Source: Sideroxyarcus sp.
Lineage (GTDB): Bacteria > Pseudomonadota > Gammaproteobacteria > Burkholderiales > Gallionellaceae
NCBI GenBank assembly: GCA_030651895.1
Contig: JAUSBR010000013.1
Span: 101,956-165,955 of the forward strand
Direction: 5' to 3'
DNA length: 64,000 nucleotides
In this document: piece by piece, positions 17,219 through 27,400 of the stretch
How positions within the stretch are numbered: position 1 is the stretch's first letter
How the letters are laid out: every line of letters starts with the position of its first letter
Program-made: the position numbers and the translations under genes
The notes under the pieces: model-generated
What the model saw: only the letters and a program-made list of their open reading frames with translations
Told to the model about the DNA's origin: nothing
Databases searched by the model: none

Positions 17219-17887
17219 ATGAACAGATCACGCCGCCGCCTGTTACGACAATTATCGGTTCTGGGACTGCTGTCCGGCGCGGGGATCCCCGGCCTGATCC
17301 GCGATGCGCTCGCCGCCGGAAACTATCCTTCCGTGCAGGGCATGCACAAGATCAAGGGCGATGTCCGTATCAATGGCAAGCCGGCCCGCGAGGGGCAGCC
17401 CGTGCTGCCGGGCGACAAGGTCACCACCGGTGCCGATGGCGAGGCCATCTATGTCATCGACCGGAATGCCTTTCTGCAGCGCAGCAACAGCGTGGTCCAT
17501 TTCGGCAAGGAGGCGGCGAAGGAATTCTTCCGTGTCGTCAGCGGCAGGATACTGTCGGTGTTCGAACACGGCGAGAAACGTCTGGTGGTGCCTACCGCTG
17601 TCATCGGTATCCGCGGCACCGCATGCTACATAGAGGCCGACCCGAAAAAAGTGTATTTCTGTCTCTGCTACGGCACAGCCGAGATCGAGCCGACGGCGGA
17701 GCCCGGACGGATGGAGCGGATCGAGACCCGGCACCACGATCACCCTGTCTACATCCACCACGACAAGGGCATGCCGTCCATGGCGAAAACCGAGGTCGCC
17801 AACCACACAGACGATGAGCTCATCATGCTGGAGTGGCTGAACCGGCGCAGGCCGCCGTTCTACGGCCAGGGATTGAGCGCTTACTGA
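17219..17887 (+). CDS. Tat-exported FecR-domain protein
   Basis: A 222-aa product with a twin-arginine-type signal (SRRRLLRQLSVLG, cleavage near residue 33) and a FecR domain (about 40-150). Evidence for the domain is GDKVTTGADGEAIYVI, RNAFLQRSNS and VPTAVIGIRGTACYIEA. The C-terminal part is His-rich (RHHDHPVYIHHD). Classical FecR proteins are sigma-regulators spanning the inner membrane, but this one is soluble and has no sigma factor or TonB receptor next to it. It closes the PhnD-GGDEF operon; it may be a periplasmic partner of that pathway. Function unknown. Confidence 0.8.
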   Translation: MNRSRRRLLRQLSVLGLLSGAGIPGLIRDALAAGNYPSVQGMHKIKGDVRINGKPAREGQPVLPGDKVTTGADGEAIYVIDRNAFLQRSNSVVHFGKEAAKEFFRVVSGRILSVFEHGEKRLVVPTAVIGIRGTACYIEADPKKVYFCLCYGTAEIEPTAEPGRMERIETRHHDHPVYIHHDKGMPSMAKTEVANHTDDELIMLEWLNRRRPPFYGQGLSAY

Positions 17888-18018
17888 CATCGTTGCTCTC
17901 TCTCCGCTTGTTCCGGCGGGCCGGATCGGGCGCATTTCACCGACATATAGATGTCATAACTGTCTGATGGCTCTGTGCTAGAATGCGCCCCCTTTGAATC
18001 CAGCACAGGTAGTACATC

Positions 18019-19851
<1,833 letters not shown>

Positions 19852-19871
19852 GATTCCCGCCGGGATGTGAC

Positions 19872-19903
19872 GACAAGGGACGCTTCGGCGTCCCTTGTCA
19901 TTT
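19872..19903 (+). terminator. Rho-independent terminator after typA
   Basis: A perfect 12-bp stem (GACAAGGGACGC and complement, 19872-19883 / 19888-19899) with a stable TTCG loop is followed by ATTTC. It is 20 bp after the typA stop. Confidence 0.85.
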
Positions 19904-19952
19904 CAGCTTGAATATCTATACTGGCCTTCCAGACTCGACAGGAGTAATAACC

Positions 19953-20744
19953 ATGAAAACAATATTATTTTTCATCGGGCTCATGTTTGCTACGGCCAGC
20001 GCCCAAGCCGCCGTGCAGGGAAAAGAAGTCAGCTACCACGCCAACGGCACCACACTCAAAGGTTACATCGCTTACGACGATGCCGTGAAAGGCAAACGCC
20101 CCGGCATCCTTGTCGTGCATGAATGGTGGGGACACAACGAATATGCGCGCAAGCGCGCCCGCATGCTGGCGGAACAAGGCTATACCGCGCTGGCGGTGGA
20201 CATGTACGGCGACGGCAAACAGGCGCATCACCCGGACGATGCCGGCAAGTTCGCCAGCGAAGTGTCGAAGAACGCCGTGCTGGCAAAATCCAGATTCGAT
20301 GCCGCATACGATCTGATCAGCAAGGAAGCCACGGTGGACGCGCGCAACATCGCCGCCATCGGTTACTGCTTCGGCGGTTCGGTGGTGCTCAACATGGCGC
20401 GCATCGGCGAGCCGCTCAAGGCAGCGGTGAGTTTTCACGGCAGCCTGAAGACCGCGACCCCGGCGGCAGCGGGCAAAGTGAAGGCGCGCGTGGCCAGCTT
20501 CACCGGCGAAGCTGATCCGATGATCCCGGCGGAGCAGGTCGCGGCCTTCCGCCAGGAGATGGACAAGGCCGGTGTGAGTTACAAGGCCGTGACCTACCCC
20601 GGTGCCAAACACGCGTTCACCAATCCGGAGGCGGACAAGTTCGGCCAGGAGTTCAAGTTGCCGCTGGCCTACAACGCCGCTGCCGACAAGGCTTCGTGGG
20701 CCGAAGGTTTGGCGTTTCTGGCGGATGCGTTCAGGGGGAAATAG
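19953..20744 (+). CDS. Exported dienelactone hydrolase-family protein
   Basis: An alpha/beta hydrolase of the dienelactone hydrolase family (263 aa) with a signal peptide (ATASAQA, cleavage near residue 20). The catalytic triad is apparent: Cys in GYCFGG, Asp in GEADPM, His in GAKHAF. WWG in VHEWWGHNEYAR is family-typical. ATG 19953 follows AGGAG by 8 nt; the frame extends upstream to 19908 without a better start. The natural substrate is unknown; periplasmic members are widespread and are often annotated only by family. It stands alone between typA and the FIST gene. Confidence 0.88.
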   Translation: MKTILFFIGLMFATASAQAAVQGKEVSYHANGTTLKGYIAYDDAVKGKRPGILVVHEWWGHNEYARKRARMLAEQGYTALAVDMYGDGKQAHHPDDAGKFASEVSKNAVLAKSRFDAAYDLISKEATVDARNIAAIGYCFGGSVVLNMARIGEPLKAAVSFHGSLKTATPAAAGKVKARVASFTGEADPMIPAEQVAAFRQEMDKAGVSYKAVTYPGAKHAFTNPEADKFGQEFKLPLAYNAAADKASWAEGLAFLADAFRGK

Positions 20745-20820
20745 CTGTGTATGAAGCCGTACAGATGCCTTGTGGCGTAGATTCTATGCTGGATGCCGCA
20801 GACCCGGACGGAGTGGAGAT

Positions 20821-21975
20821 ATGAATAATCAAAACATGCGCACCGCACAATCCTGCGCCACAGATGCACGTCAGGCTGCGGCGGAGTTTCACGCGGCAGT
20901 GGTGCAGCCGGATATGGAACTGGTGGTTTTCTTCTGCTCCAGTCACTACGATCTTGATGAGCTGGCTGCGGAAATGAACCGGCTGTTTGTTGGAATACAG
21001 GTGGTGGGCTGTACCTCTGCCGGTGAGATCGGACCGCTCGGCAATTGCGCGCATGGACTGTCGGGGGCCAGTTTCTCCGCGTCCGATTTCGCGGTCGTCA
21101 GCGGATTGCTGGAAAATTTGACCGGGTTCAGTATCACAGCAGGACATGACTTTGCGCAAACCCTGCTGCAGCGTCTGGAAAGCCGTGCGCCGGATGCTGT
21201 GCCGGAAAATAGTTTTGCATTGCTGCTCATCGACGGTTTGTCCATACGGGAGGAACCGGTAGCGCATGCCTTGCAGTATGCTTTGGGAGATATTGTGCTG
21301 TTCGGCGGTTCTGCGGGCGACGACCAGAAGTTCAACAGAACGCTTGTATTCAGCGATGGCCGATTCCATTCCGATGGCGCTGTGCTGGTTCTGCTCAACA
21401 CCTCTTTGCCTTTCAAGATATTCAAGACCCAGCATTTCATTGCCACCGCTGAGCGGCTGGTGGTGACGGAAGCTGATACAGATGAACGCATCGTCAAGGA
21501 GATCAACGGACTTCCGGCCGCCGCGGAATATGCGCGACTGCTGGGGATCGATGTGCATGAACTCAACCCCATGCGTTTCGCCGCTTCCCCCGTCGTGGTG
21601 ATGATAGACGGCACGGACTATGTGCGTTCTATCCAGAAGGCCAATCCTGACGGCAGCCTGACTTTCTTTTGCGCCATCGAAGAGGGGCTGGTGCTCAGGG
21701 TCGCGCACGGTGTGGGGCTGCTGAACAATCTGGAGCAGACTTTCGACACTATCCGTGCGGAAATAGGCCAGCCCCAGCTCGTCATTGCCTGCGATTGCAT
21801 CCTGCGCAAGCTGGAGATTTCCCAGAACGGTTTGGATGGCCGGGTCGCGGAAATATTCCGCAGCAACAACACGGTGGGTTTTAACAGTTACGGCGAACAG
21901 TTCCACGGCGTGCACGTCAACCAGACGCTTACCGGGATCGCCATCGGCTCGGCCGGGAATACAGGCGATGACTGA
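20821..21975 (+). CDS. FIST-domain sensor protein
   Basis: A 384-aa soluble protein with FIST N (residues about 30-220; VVGCTSAGEIGP is the signature) and FIST C (about 230-365). FIST domains are thought to bind small ligands such as amino acids and are found with signal-transduction domains. No transmembrane segment is seen. Its stop overlaps the start of the following diguanylate cyclase by 8 nt, so the two are translationally coupled and likely form one sensing unit. An in-frame ATG at 20770 lacks a good ribosome site. Confidence 0.87.
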   Translation: MNNQNMRTAQSCATDARQAAAEFHAAVVQPDMELVVFFCSSHYDLDELAAEMNRLFVGIQVVGCTSAGEIGPLGNCAHGLSGASFSASDFAVVSGLLENLTGFSITAGHDFAQTLLQRLESRAPDAVPENSFALLLIDGLSIREEPVAHALQYALGDIVLFGGSAGDDQKFNRTLVFSDGRFHSDGAVLVLLNTSLPFKIFKTQHFIATAERLVVTEADTDERIVKEINGLPAAAEYARLLGIDVHELNPMRFAASPVVVMIDGTDYVRSIQKANPDGSLTFFCAIEEGLVLRVAHGVGLLNNLEQTFDTIRAEIGQPQLVIACDCILRKLEISQNGLDGRVAEIFRSNNTVGFNSYGEQFHGVHVNQTLTGIAIGSAGNTGDD

Positions 21976-22771
21976 GCAGCCGAAATCGGACACCGGCGTG
22001 CAGGCCTTGCAGGACGAGATCGTGCGCCTGAATAAAGTCGTTCAGGCACTGATGAATCGATCCGAACGCAATGCCAGTTTGCGCGGGTCCGATTTCAACC
22101 TGTTCCACACGGCGATCACGCTGGAAGATCAGGTGCGCCGCCGCACCGCTGAGTTGGAAGCGGCGATGCGGGAAAACGAAAAGATCACCCGTGCTTTGCG
22201 CGAAAGCGAAAACCGGATTCGCCAGTTGGCTTTTCATGATGCATTGACGCAACTTGCCAATCGCCGTTTGTTGACCGACCGCCTGGGACAGGCGATGGCT
22301 GCCAGCAAACGCAGCGGGCGTTACGGCGCGGTGATGTTTCTGGATCTGGACAATTTCAAGCCGCTCAACGATAAGCACGGGCACGAGGCGGGCGATATGT
22401 TGCTGATCGAAGTTGCCCATCGTCTGACTCTTTGCGTTCGCGAAGCGGATACCGTTGCTCGTGTCGGTGGCGATGAGTTCGTTGTGATGATCAGTGAGCT
22501 GGATCGGGATAGAGAGGTATCCATTACGCATGCCCGAGTCGTCGCAGAAAAGGTGCGAACTGCCCTGGCGGCGCCTTATATCCTGACCCGCAAGCATGAA
22601 GGCGATGCGGAGACCACGCTGGAACATCATTGCACATCGAGTATCGGCGTGGTTATGTTCAGCGACAAGCAGGCCAGTCAGGAAGATATCCTGAAATGGG
22701 CCGATATGGCGATGTACCAAGCGAAAGAAGCAGGGCGCAACAGAGTCAGCTTCTACGATGGGGCGTCCTGA
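21968..22771 (+). CDS. Soluble diguanylate cyclase (coiled coil-GGDEF) coupled to FIST protein
   Basis: A 267-aa cytoplasmic protein. An N-terminal region and coiled coil (about 10-95, LEDQVRRRTAELEAAMRENEK) is followed by a GGDEF domain with an intact active site (VGGDEF, 167-171) and I-site READ five residues before it. It should synthesise c-di-GMP in response to its partner. The ORF is open further upstream inside the FIST gene, but ATG 21968 gives the usual overlap. The GGDEF domain closely resembles that of the cyclase at 15502, including LDLDNFKPLND and AMYQAKEAGRN, which suggests paralogy. Confidence 0.9.
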   Translation: MTEQPKSDTGVQALQDEIVRLNKVVQALMNRSERNASLRGSDFNLFHTAITLEDQVRRRTAELEAAMRENEKITRALRESENRIRQLAFHDALTQLANRRLLTDRLGQAMAASKRSGRYGAVMFLDLDNFKPLNDKHGHEAGDMLLIEVAHRLTLCVREADTVARVGGDEFVVMISELDRDREVSITHARVVAEKVRTALAAPYILTRKHEGDAETTLEHHCTSSIGVVMFSDKQASQEDILKWADMAMYQAKEAGRNRVSFYDGAS

Positions 22772-22848
22772 GGGCCGAACACCCGTGCGGTATTTCGCCC
22801 GCCCCTGATGGTTTATACTGCGCCCTGACTTAATCTACCCGAACAACC

Positions 22849-24096
22849 ATGCTGGAAATCCTCTCCGTTGTTGCCGTTCTGCTGCTCATCGTGCTGTTGG
22901 CGATGCAGTGGCGTCAGCCTGCGCGTGCCGCGCAGGTGCTGGAGCAGCAGCACCGCGCCATGCTCACCGACCTGCACGACGGCTTGAACAAGCAGGGCGA
23001 CCGCCTTATCGCGGCGCAGGCGGCGGAATCGGAACGGCTGCGTTCCGCCGTGGGCGAGGAGTTGCGCGCCACGCGCGATGCCATCGGCGCGCTGCGCACC
23101 GAGATGCTGGCGCAGATGCTGGAGAGGCTGGCGGAACAGGGCAGGGCAGACCAGAAGCTGATCCAGGAATCGTTCAACAATGCCTCGCAACACCTGCGCA
23201 ACAGCATCGAGACCCTGAGCAAGACGGTGGACGGACGGTTGGAGCAGATCGGCGGCAAGGTCAACGAGCGCCTGGACGAGGGCTTCAAGAAGACCAACGA
23301 GACCTTCGTCAGCGTGATGGCACGGCTGGCGACCATCGACGAGGCGCAGAAGAAGATCGACGGCCTCACCACCAACGTCGTCAGCCTGCAGGAACTGCTG
23401 GGCGACAAGCGTTCGCGCGGCGCGTTCGGCGAAGTGCAGCTGGAAGGGCTGGTGCGCAACATCCTGTCGCCGCAGGCCTACGAGATGCAGTACACCCTGC
23501 CCAACGGCAGCCGCGCCGACTGCGTGCTCAAGCTGCCCGAGCCGACCGGCATGGTGGCAGTGGATTCCAAGTTCCCGCTGGAGAATTATCACCGCATGTT
23601 CGACGCGGCGAGTCCCGCCGAAAGACTGGTCGCAGAAAGACAGTTCAAGGCCGACGTCAAAAAGCATGTGGACGACATCGCCGGCAAATACATCATCCCC
23701 AACGTCACCTCCGACGGTGCGGTGATGTTCATCCCGGCCGAGGCCGTGTTCGCCGAGATCCACGCGCATCACTCCGACGTGGTGGACTACGCCATGCAGC
23801 GCCGTGTGTGGATCGTCTCGCCAACAACACTCATGGCGGTGCTGAATACCGCGCGTGCGGTGATGAAAGACGTGGAGACGCGCAAGCAGGTGCACATCAT
23901 CAAGGATGAGTTGGGCAAGCTCGGCAAGGACTTCGGCCGTTTCGACGAGCGCATGAAGAAGCTGGCCGAGCACATCCGCCAGGCGAACAAGGATGTGGAC
24001 GACGTGCAGATCAGCAGCCGCAAGATCACCGAGCAGTTCGCCAAGATCGAACGTGTGGAACTGGATCAACCGCAAATGTTGGAAAGCAAAGAATGA
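22849..24096 (+). CDS. rmuC: RmuC-family DNA recombination protein
   Basis: A 415-aa RmuC protein, an endonuclease-like family that limits recombination at inverted repeats. It has an N-terminal membrane anchor (about 3-20), a long coiled coil (about 30-170) and the conserved nuclease-like core (LGDKRSRGAFGEVQLE, VDSKFPLENY, YIIPNVTSDGAVMFIPAEAVF, SPTTLMAVLNT). Its stop overlaps the nadE start by 4 nt. Its preference for inverted-repeat substrates is of interest in a genome this rich in palindromes, though that link is only suggestive. Confidence 0.93.
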   Translation: MLEILSVVAVLLLIVLLAMQWRQPARAAQVLEQQHRAMLTDLHDGLNKQGDRLIAAQAAESERLRSAVGEELRATRDAIGALRTEMLAQMLERLAEQGRADQKLIQESFNNASQHLRNSIETLSKTVDGRLEQIGGKVNERLDEGFKKTNETFVSVMARLATIDEAQKKIDGLTTNVVSLQELLGDKRSRGAFGEVQLEGLVRNILSPQAYEMQYTLPNGSRADCVLKLPEPTGMVAVDSKFPLENYHRMFDAASPAERLVAERQFKADVKKHVDDIAGKYIIPNVTSDGAVMFIPAEAVFAEIHAHHSDVVDYAMQRRVWIVSPTTLMAVLNTARAVMKDVETRKQVHIIKDELGKLGKDFGRFDERMKKLAEHIRQANKDVDDVQISSRKITEQFAKIERVELDQPQMLESKE

Positions 24097-25697
24097 AGAT
24101 CGCCATCGCCCAGATCAATTGCACCGTCGGCGACCTCGCCGGGAACGCCGCCAAGATCGCCGAATACGCGCAGCGCGCCAAGGCGCAGGGCGCGGATATC
24201 TTGCTGACGCCCGAACTCAGCCTGTGCGGATATCCGCCGGAAGACTTGTTGCTGCGCAGCGGCTTCTACAAGGCATGTGCCGCGGCGCTCGCCGATCTGG
24301 CGCGGCAGGCACAGGGCATCATACTGATCGTCGGGCATCCGCACGAAGTTGGTAAGCACCGCTACAACGCGGCTTCCATCCTGCGCGACGGCAGGATCGT
24401 CGCCACCTATCACAAGCATGCCTTGCCCAACCACAGCGTGTTCGACGAGGAGCGCTACTTCGAACACGGCAATGAGCCTTGCCTGATCGAGATGGACGGC
24501 GTCAAGTTCGGCATCAACATCTGCGCCGATGTGTGGCACGAGCACGCCGCGATCCGCGCGAAAGATGCCGGTGCGCAAGTGTTGCTGGTCCTGAATGCCT
24601 CGCCCTATCACTTCAACAAGCAGGCCACGCGCTACGACACCATCCGCGATCGCGTCGGGGATACCGGGCTGGCCGTGGTGTACGCCAACATGGTCGGCGG
24701 GCAGGACGAACTGGTGTTCGATGGCGCTTCTTTCGTGATGGATGACGAAGGCAGGCTCACCCATCAATTCCGCGCCTTCGAGGAAGTGCTCGGCTTCGTG
24801 GAATTCCGCGATGGCAAGCTGGTGCACGGTATTTGCGAGAGCGTGGTGAAGGATGAAGCCAGCATCTATCACGCGCTGTGTCTCGGCGTGCGCGACTATA
24901 TCCAGAAGAATAAATTTCCCGGCGTGCTGCTCGGTCTCTCCGGCGGCATCGACTCCGCGCTGACGCTGGCAGTGGCGGTGGATGCGCTGGGCGCCGACAA
25001 GGTGCTCGCGGTGATGATGCCCTCGCCCTACACCGCGCAGATCAGCATCGACGACTCGCGCGAGATGGTGAAGCTGGTCGGCGTGAAGTACGAAGAGTTG
25101 GATATCGTGCCGGCTTTCGACGCACTGCAAGGCACGCTCGCGCCAATGTTCAAAGGGCTGCCCGCCGACACCACCGAAGAGAACTTGCAGGCGCGCATCC
25201 GTGGCACGCTGCTGATGGCGATCTCCAACAAGACCGGTTCGCTGGTACTCACCACCGGCAACAAGTCCGAGATGACCGTCGGTTACGCCACGCTGTACGG
25301 CGACATGGCAGGCGGCTTCGCCGTGCTCAAGGACGTGAGCAAGACCTGGGTGTATCGCCTGTCCAATTACCGCAACACGCTGGGTCGCATCATCCCCGAA
25401 CGTATCATCACACGCCCGCCCAGCGCCGAACTGAAACCGGACCAGACCGACCAGGACAGCCTGCCGCCCTACGACATACTGGATGCCATCATGGCCTGCT
25501 ATGTCGAAAGGAACATGAGCATCGGCGATATCGTGAAGCAGGGCTTCGCCGAAGCCGACGTGTTGCGGGTGGTGAAACTCATCCGCATCGCTGAATACAA
25601 ACGCCGCCAGGCGCCCGTCGGTGTGCGCATCACCGATCGCGGCTTCGGCAAGGATTGGCGTTATCCGATCACCGTGCGCTATCAGGACGAATTCTAA
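24093..25697 (+). CDS. nadE: Glutamine-dependent NAD+ synthetase
   Basis: A 534-aa two-domain enzyme. The N-terminal nitrilase-fold glutaminase has LLTPELSLCGYPPEDL (Glu), a catalytic Lys region (YHKHALPNHSVFDE) and the Cys of GINICADVWHE. The C-terminal synthetase has the PP-loop GLSGGIDSALT near residue 280. It makes NAD+ from deamido-NAD+ using glutamine. In many betaproteobacteria nadE is followed directly by glnB, and PII can control NadE; here glnB is 3.7 kb downstream, with a repeat-flanked island between. Confidence 0.97.
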   Translation: MKIAIAQINCTVGDLAGNAAKIAEYAQRAKAQGADILLTPELSLCGYPPEDLLLRSGFYKACAAALADLARQAQGIILIVGHPHEVGKHRYNAASILRDGRIVATYHKHALPNHSVFDEERYFEHGNEPCLIEMDGVKFGINICADVWHEHAAIRAKDAGAQVLLVLNASPYHFNKQATRYDTIRDRVGDTGLAVVYANMVGGQDELVFDGASFVMDDEGRLTHQFRAFEEVLGFVEFRDGKLVHGICESVVKDEASIYHALCLGVRDYIQKNKFPGVLLGLSGGIDSALTLAVAVDALGADKVLAVMMPSPYTAQISIDDSREMVKLVGVKYEELDIVPAFDALQGTLAPMFKGLPADTTEENLQARIRGTLLMAISNKTGSLVLTTGNKSEMTVGYATLYGDMAGGFAVLKDVSKTWVYRLSNYRNTLGRIIPERIITRPPSAELKPDQTDQDSLPPYDILDAIMACYVERNMSIGDIVKQGFAEADVLRVVKLIRIAEYKRRQAPVGVRITDRGFGKDWRYPITVRYQDEF

Positions 25698-25699
25698 AA

Positions 25700-26125
25700 A
25701 TGGAACAGACACAAGCAGAAGCATTTCACGCACGCCTCAAGGGCAAGTTCTACGGCATGCTGCAATGGAAGGATCTGGATGCGTTATGGGCGCGGGTCAA
25801 GAGCGGCCAGTGGTACTTCTACCAGGTCGGCGAGACCATGCCGGACAAACCGCTGAGCGGCGACGACCTGGCGGTCCGCATCGACGCACTGGACAAGCTG
25901 TTGCGGGATGACCATGACTACCACCTGTGCGGCATCGTCTATTCCGACCATATCGAGCAGCCCACGCTGATCAAGGTCTACGATCCCAACTCACTGGGCT
26001 CCTCGTGCAGCAAGACTTCCACGCCGCCGCGCTGGATACTCAGCACGGCGCAGCCGCCCCTGGTCGAGAACCACGCACCCACGCCGGAGAATCGCAGGCG
26101 CTGGTGGCAGATGTTCCAGAGTTAG
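25700..26125 (+). CDS. Conserved hypothetical protein downstream of nadE
   Basis: A 141-aa soluble protein starting at ATG 25700, 2 bp after nadE. No signal peptide or membrane segment. Recognisable stretches are WKDLDALWARVKSGQWYFYQVGE and the hydrophobic core HYHLCGIVYSDH-like region (DYHLCGIVYSD), with a C-terminal RRRWWQMFQ. I do not recognise a family with a known function. Close spacing suggests co-expression with nadE. The first palindromic repeat of the Fur island starts 14 bp after its stop. Confidence 0.75.
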   Translation: MEQTQAEAFHARLKGKFYGMLQWKDLDALWARVKSGQWYFYQVGETMPDKPLSGDDLAVRIDALDKLLRDDHDYHLCGIVYSDHIEQPTLIKVYDPNSLGSSCSKTSTPPRWILSTAQPPLVENHAPTPENRRRWWQMFQS

Positions 26126-26138
26126 AGAGGCGCTGATA

Positions 26139-26237
26139 TTTTCCTCCGTTCGTGGTGAGCTTGTCGAACCATGAATGGAGGAAAATTTCAATCAATGATA
26201 TAGCCAATGCACCCTTCGACAGGCTCAGGGCGAACGG
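26139..26237. repeat. Left boundary repeats of the Fur island
   Basis: A degenerate palindrome at 26139-26188 (TTTTCCTCC ... GGAGGAAAA arms around TGAGCTTGTCGAAC) is followed by ACCCTTCGACAGG... at 26211-26237. The latter is the exact 27-bp reverse complement of the element at 29251-29277. These are REP-type palindromes of the widespread 'CTGAGCCTGTCGAAGG' family. Confidence 0.8.
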
Positions 26238-26254
26238 AATAAATCAGTACTTCC

Positions 26255-26710
26255 TTAGTGATGCATGCGCCGCCGCTGGCGGTCTTTCCTCGCCAGCCAC
26301 ACATGCAGCGGCAACAGCAACACCAGCGCAACCCCCAGCACCTGATGCAACATGCTGAACGCATCGCGCCAGTCCTCATGCGGCGGGTAGTACAGCGTCA
26401 GCCCGCTGCCCGCGAGTAGAAGCAAGAACACTGACATCGCCAGCCCGCTTGCGCGGTTGCGCTGCGCGCGCCAGTTGCCTTGCTGGTGCAGCGCATACAA
26501 GCGACCCACTATCCACAGCAGCACATAAGCCGCCACGCCGTGCAGCACCAGCACGCGGTGCCGCCATGTGCGCAGCGGATCGCTGTAGTCGTCGGCATCC
26601 AGATTCCAGCCGATCACGATCCACAGCACACCGCTCAGCGCGACGAGACCGCAGGTGGCCAGCACCTGCCTGCGTGCCGACGGACCGAGATGCATGCCCC
26701 ATGCACTCAT
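26255..26710 (-). CDS. Small four-helix membrane protein, DUF4405/cytochrome b561-like
   Basis: A 151-aa integral membrane protein with four predicted TM segments and histidines placed on helices (LHGVAAY near 55, LHQVLGV near 123, LHVWLARK near 137) that could ligate haem b. Arrangement fits a DUF4405 or cytochrome b561-like electron-transfer subunit. It overlaps the FMN-binding gene by 4 nt, so the two are coupled. I infer that it moves electrons from the quinone pool or cytoplasmic donors to the exported flavoprotein. The haem is predicted, not shown. Confidence 0.65.
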   Translation of the reverse strand: MSAWGMHLGPSARRQVLATCGLVALSGVLWIVIGWNLDADDYSDPLRTWRHRVLVLHGVAAYVLLWIVGRLYALHQQGNWRAQRNRASGLAMSVFLLLLAGSGLTLYYPPHEDWRDAFSMLHQVLGVALVLLLPLHVWLARKDRQRRRMHH

Positions 26711-27219
26711 GGCGTGGCTCCCTTGTTCACGTGCCGGTCGAGCAGCAAGGCGAGTCGCGTCAAGCGGCTCAGCGCGCGCACCGAGAGTGTCGCGCCGGAG
26801 ATGCCGTCGATGTGGCGATCCAGTGTTTGTCCTTCAGCCAGCTTCGCGCCGGAGAACTGCGCGGTGAAAGCCGGGCTCTTCACCTCCCAGCCGCGGCTCT
26901 CGCGATACACCAACACTTTTACGCGTTCCACCGCACCGTTGTTGATCGCGACGCCGACCGTGATTGGCATCTCCTTGCCGATCTCGTCCAGAATCCAGAC
27001 GGTGCGTGAGCCGCCGCGCCAGTAACGCACGCGCGCGGCGGGGTAGTCGTGTTCGAGGATGGCACGCACGGCAGGCTGCAGGTCGCCAACAAGCCACAGC
27101 ATCTCGGCAACGGGCGGTTTGCCCAGCGTCTCGGTCAGGAAGCGTTCGATCTCTGCTTGCTGGTCGGCAGCCAAGGCTGGAAGAGAAAGAAAGAGCAACA
27201 AAAAGTATCTGAGCATCAT
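26707..27219 (-). CDS. Exported FMN-binding domain protein
   Basis: A 170-aa periplasmic protein: signal peptide (1-17) and an FMN-binding domain with the ApbE flavinylation motif DGISGATLS (SGAT at 141-144; FMN would be linked to the Thr). Such domains occur in NqrC, RnfG and extracellular electron-transfer flavoproteins. Two adjacent ATGs (27219, 27216) are possible starts. The neighbours, a small cytochrome b-like protein downstream and a porin upstream on the same strand under Fur boxes, suggest a redox role in iron acquisition, for example periplasmic Fe(III) or siderophore reduction. Confidence 0.78.
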   Translation of the reverse strand: MMLRYFLLLFLSLPALAADQQAEIERFLTETLGKPPVAEMLWLVGDLQPAVRAILEHDYPAARVRYWRGGSRTVWILDEIGKEMPITVGVAINNGAVERVKVLVYRESRGWEVKSPAFTAQFSGAKLAEGQTLDRHIDGISGATLSVRALSRLTRLALLLDRHVNKGATP

Positions 27220-27234
27220 GTCAAACCCTTATGT

Positions 27235-27385
27235 TCGCCACTGGCACGAACTGGTTGAACATAGCGGCAGGAATCGTAGCGAGCGATTGGAGGGCAAGGC
27301 GCACGGAGCGCAGGAACCGGAATGTACACGTAGTACATGAGGATTCCGAGCACCGCGCAACACAGCCATCCATTCGCGCAGTAGA
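27235..27385. other. 181-bp spacer between porin and FMN-binding genes, repeat-like
   Basis: The spacer lacks a convincing ORF. It contains GTACACGTAGTACATGAGGA-type and GGATTCCGAGC segments with short internal symmetry (GGAATGTAC...GTACATGAGGATTCC), which looks like a dispersed intergenic element. No second copy occurs in this window. It may separate expression of the porin from the two redox genes. Confidence 0.3.
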
Positions 27386-27400
27386 TTCATGTCGCTATGT

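Noticed and set aside
14473..17220. 915-codon open frame on the minus strand
   Set aside because: It is antisense to the PhnD and GGDEF genes, whose products have clear domains. High GC in the third position makes long antisense frames likely.
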